Shown: positions 5,779-5,866 of the stretch, in pieces
Layout: the number at the start of each line of letters is the position of its first letter
Numbering within the stretch: the first letter of the stretch is position 1
Assembly: GCA_021798655.1 (NCBI GenBank)
Contig: JAJZFE010000359.1
Location: 1-5,866, forward strand
Length of the DNA stretch: 5,866 bases
Direction: 5' to 3'
Origin: Acidobacteriota bacterium
GTDB taxonomy: Bacteria > Acidobacteriota > Terriglobia > Terriglobales > Acidobacteriaceae
Notes under the pieces: generated by a model
Databases searched by the model: none
Seen by the model: the letters and a program-made list of their open reading frames with translations, nothing else
Told to the model about the DNA's origin: nothing
Program-made: the position numbers and the translations under genes

Positions 5779-5866
5779 AGGGTGTTATGCAGTTGCGAGC
5801 TTGATGAGTCTGCTGGTCATGAGGATGGCGAAGGCGATGAAGTGTATTCCTTTGAGGGTTTGTGGG
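5779..5866 (-). mobile_element. Probable end of an IS5-type insertion sequence (partial)
   Basis: The sequence changes character directly after the copy 3 stop. The tip reads GAGGGTGTTATGC (from 5778) or AGGGTGTTATGC (from 5779), and the transposase-like frame stops inside this tip, as is common in compact IS5-family elements. The CTAG at 5775-5778 would suit a 4-bp target duplication of the IS5 subgroup; a shorter TA or CTA duplication is also possible. The other end lies outside the window, so the inverted repeat and duplication cannot be confirmed. Confidence 0.5.
5785..5866 (-). CDS. Transposase C-terminus, IS5-type (partial)
   Basis: The last 26 codons of a minus-strand frame are visible, ending at a TAA (5785-5787). 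They read TLKGIHFIAFAILMTSRLIK and then LATA. A hydrophobic IHFIAFAILM helix followed by a basic end is how many IS5-family DDE transposases finish. The rest lies beyond the window, so the family call rests on this short tail and its position next to a likely inverted-repeat tip. A different repeated element cannot be excluded. Confidence 0.5.
   Translation of the reverse strand, partial: PQTLKGIHFIAFAILMTSRLIKLATA

Overview
The window looks like a high-GC chromosomal segment of a soil-type bacterium, most likely an acidobacterium of the Terriglobus/Granulicella/Edaphobacter kind. That placement is inferred from the base composition, the secreted plant-polysaccharide hydrolase and the style of the membrane-protein family. 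No marker gene fixes the taxon.

Layout. (1) Positions 1-1377, minus strand: the N-terminal three-quarters of a secreted GH51 alpha-L-arabinofuranosidase, cut by the window edge just before its expected catalytic nucleophile. (2) Positions 1378-1469: a short divergent spacer with a 16-bp palindrome of LacI-family operator type. (3) Positions 1470-1931, plus strand: a cytosine deaminase closely resembling the yeast FCY1 enzyme. (4) Positions 1938-3090, minus strand: a tightly packed cluster, mntA-hepT followed by a DUF985/Cupin_5 protein. The genes overlap by 1 and 4 nt. MntA-HepT is a known toxin-antitoxin pair (a HEPN RNase silenced by an AMP-transferring nucleotidyltransferase). The cupin is an apparent third cistron. 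(5) Positions 3227-5778, plus strand: three tandem paralogues of an uncharacterised single-pass membrane protein. They share an invariant first 20 residues (four histidines) and a near-identical membrane helix, then diverge strongly. A 52-aa open reading frame, apparently a miniature of the same membrane helix without the long domain, sits directly behind the first copy. (6) Positions 5779-5866: what looks like the end of an IS5-type insertion sequence, with the transposase C-terminus on the minus strand, abutting the stop codon of the third paralogue.

The left half is mostly recognisable enzymes and a toxin-antitoxin module. The right half is the uncharacterised part: a local expansion of membrane-anchored helical proteins with a mini-member. 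The third copy is about 50-60 residues shorter than its sisters and ends at or within a few bases of the IS boundary. I see no rRNA, tRNA or CRISPR array.
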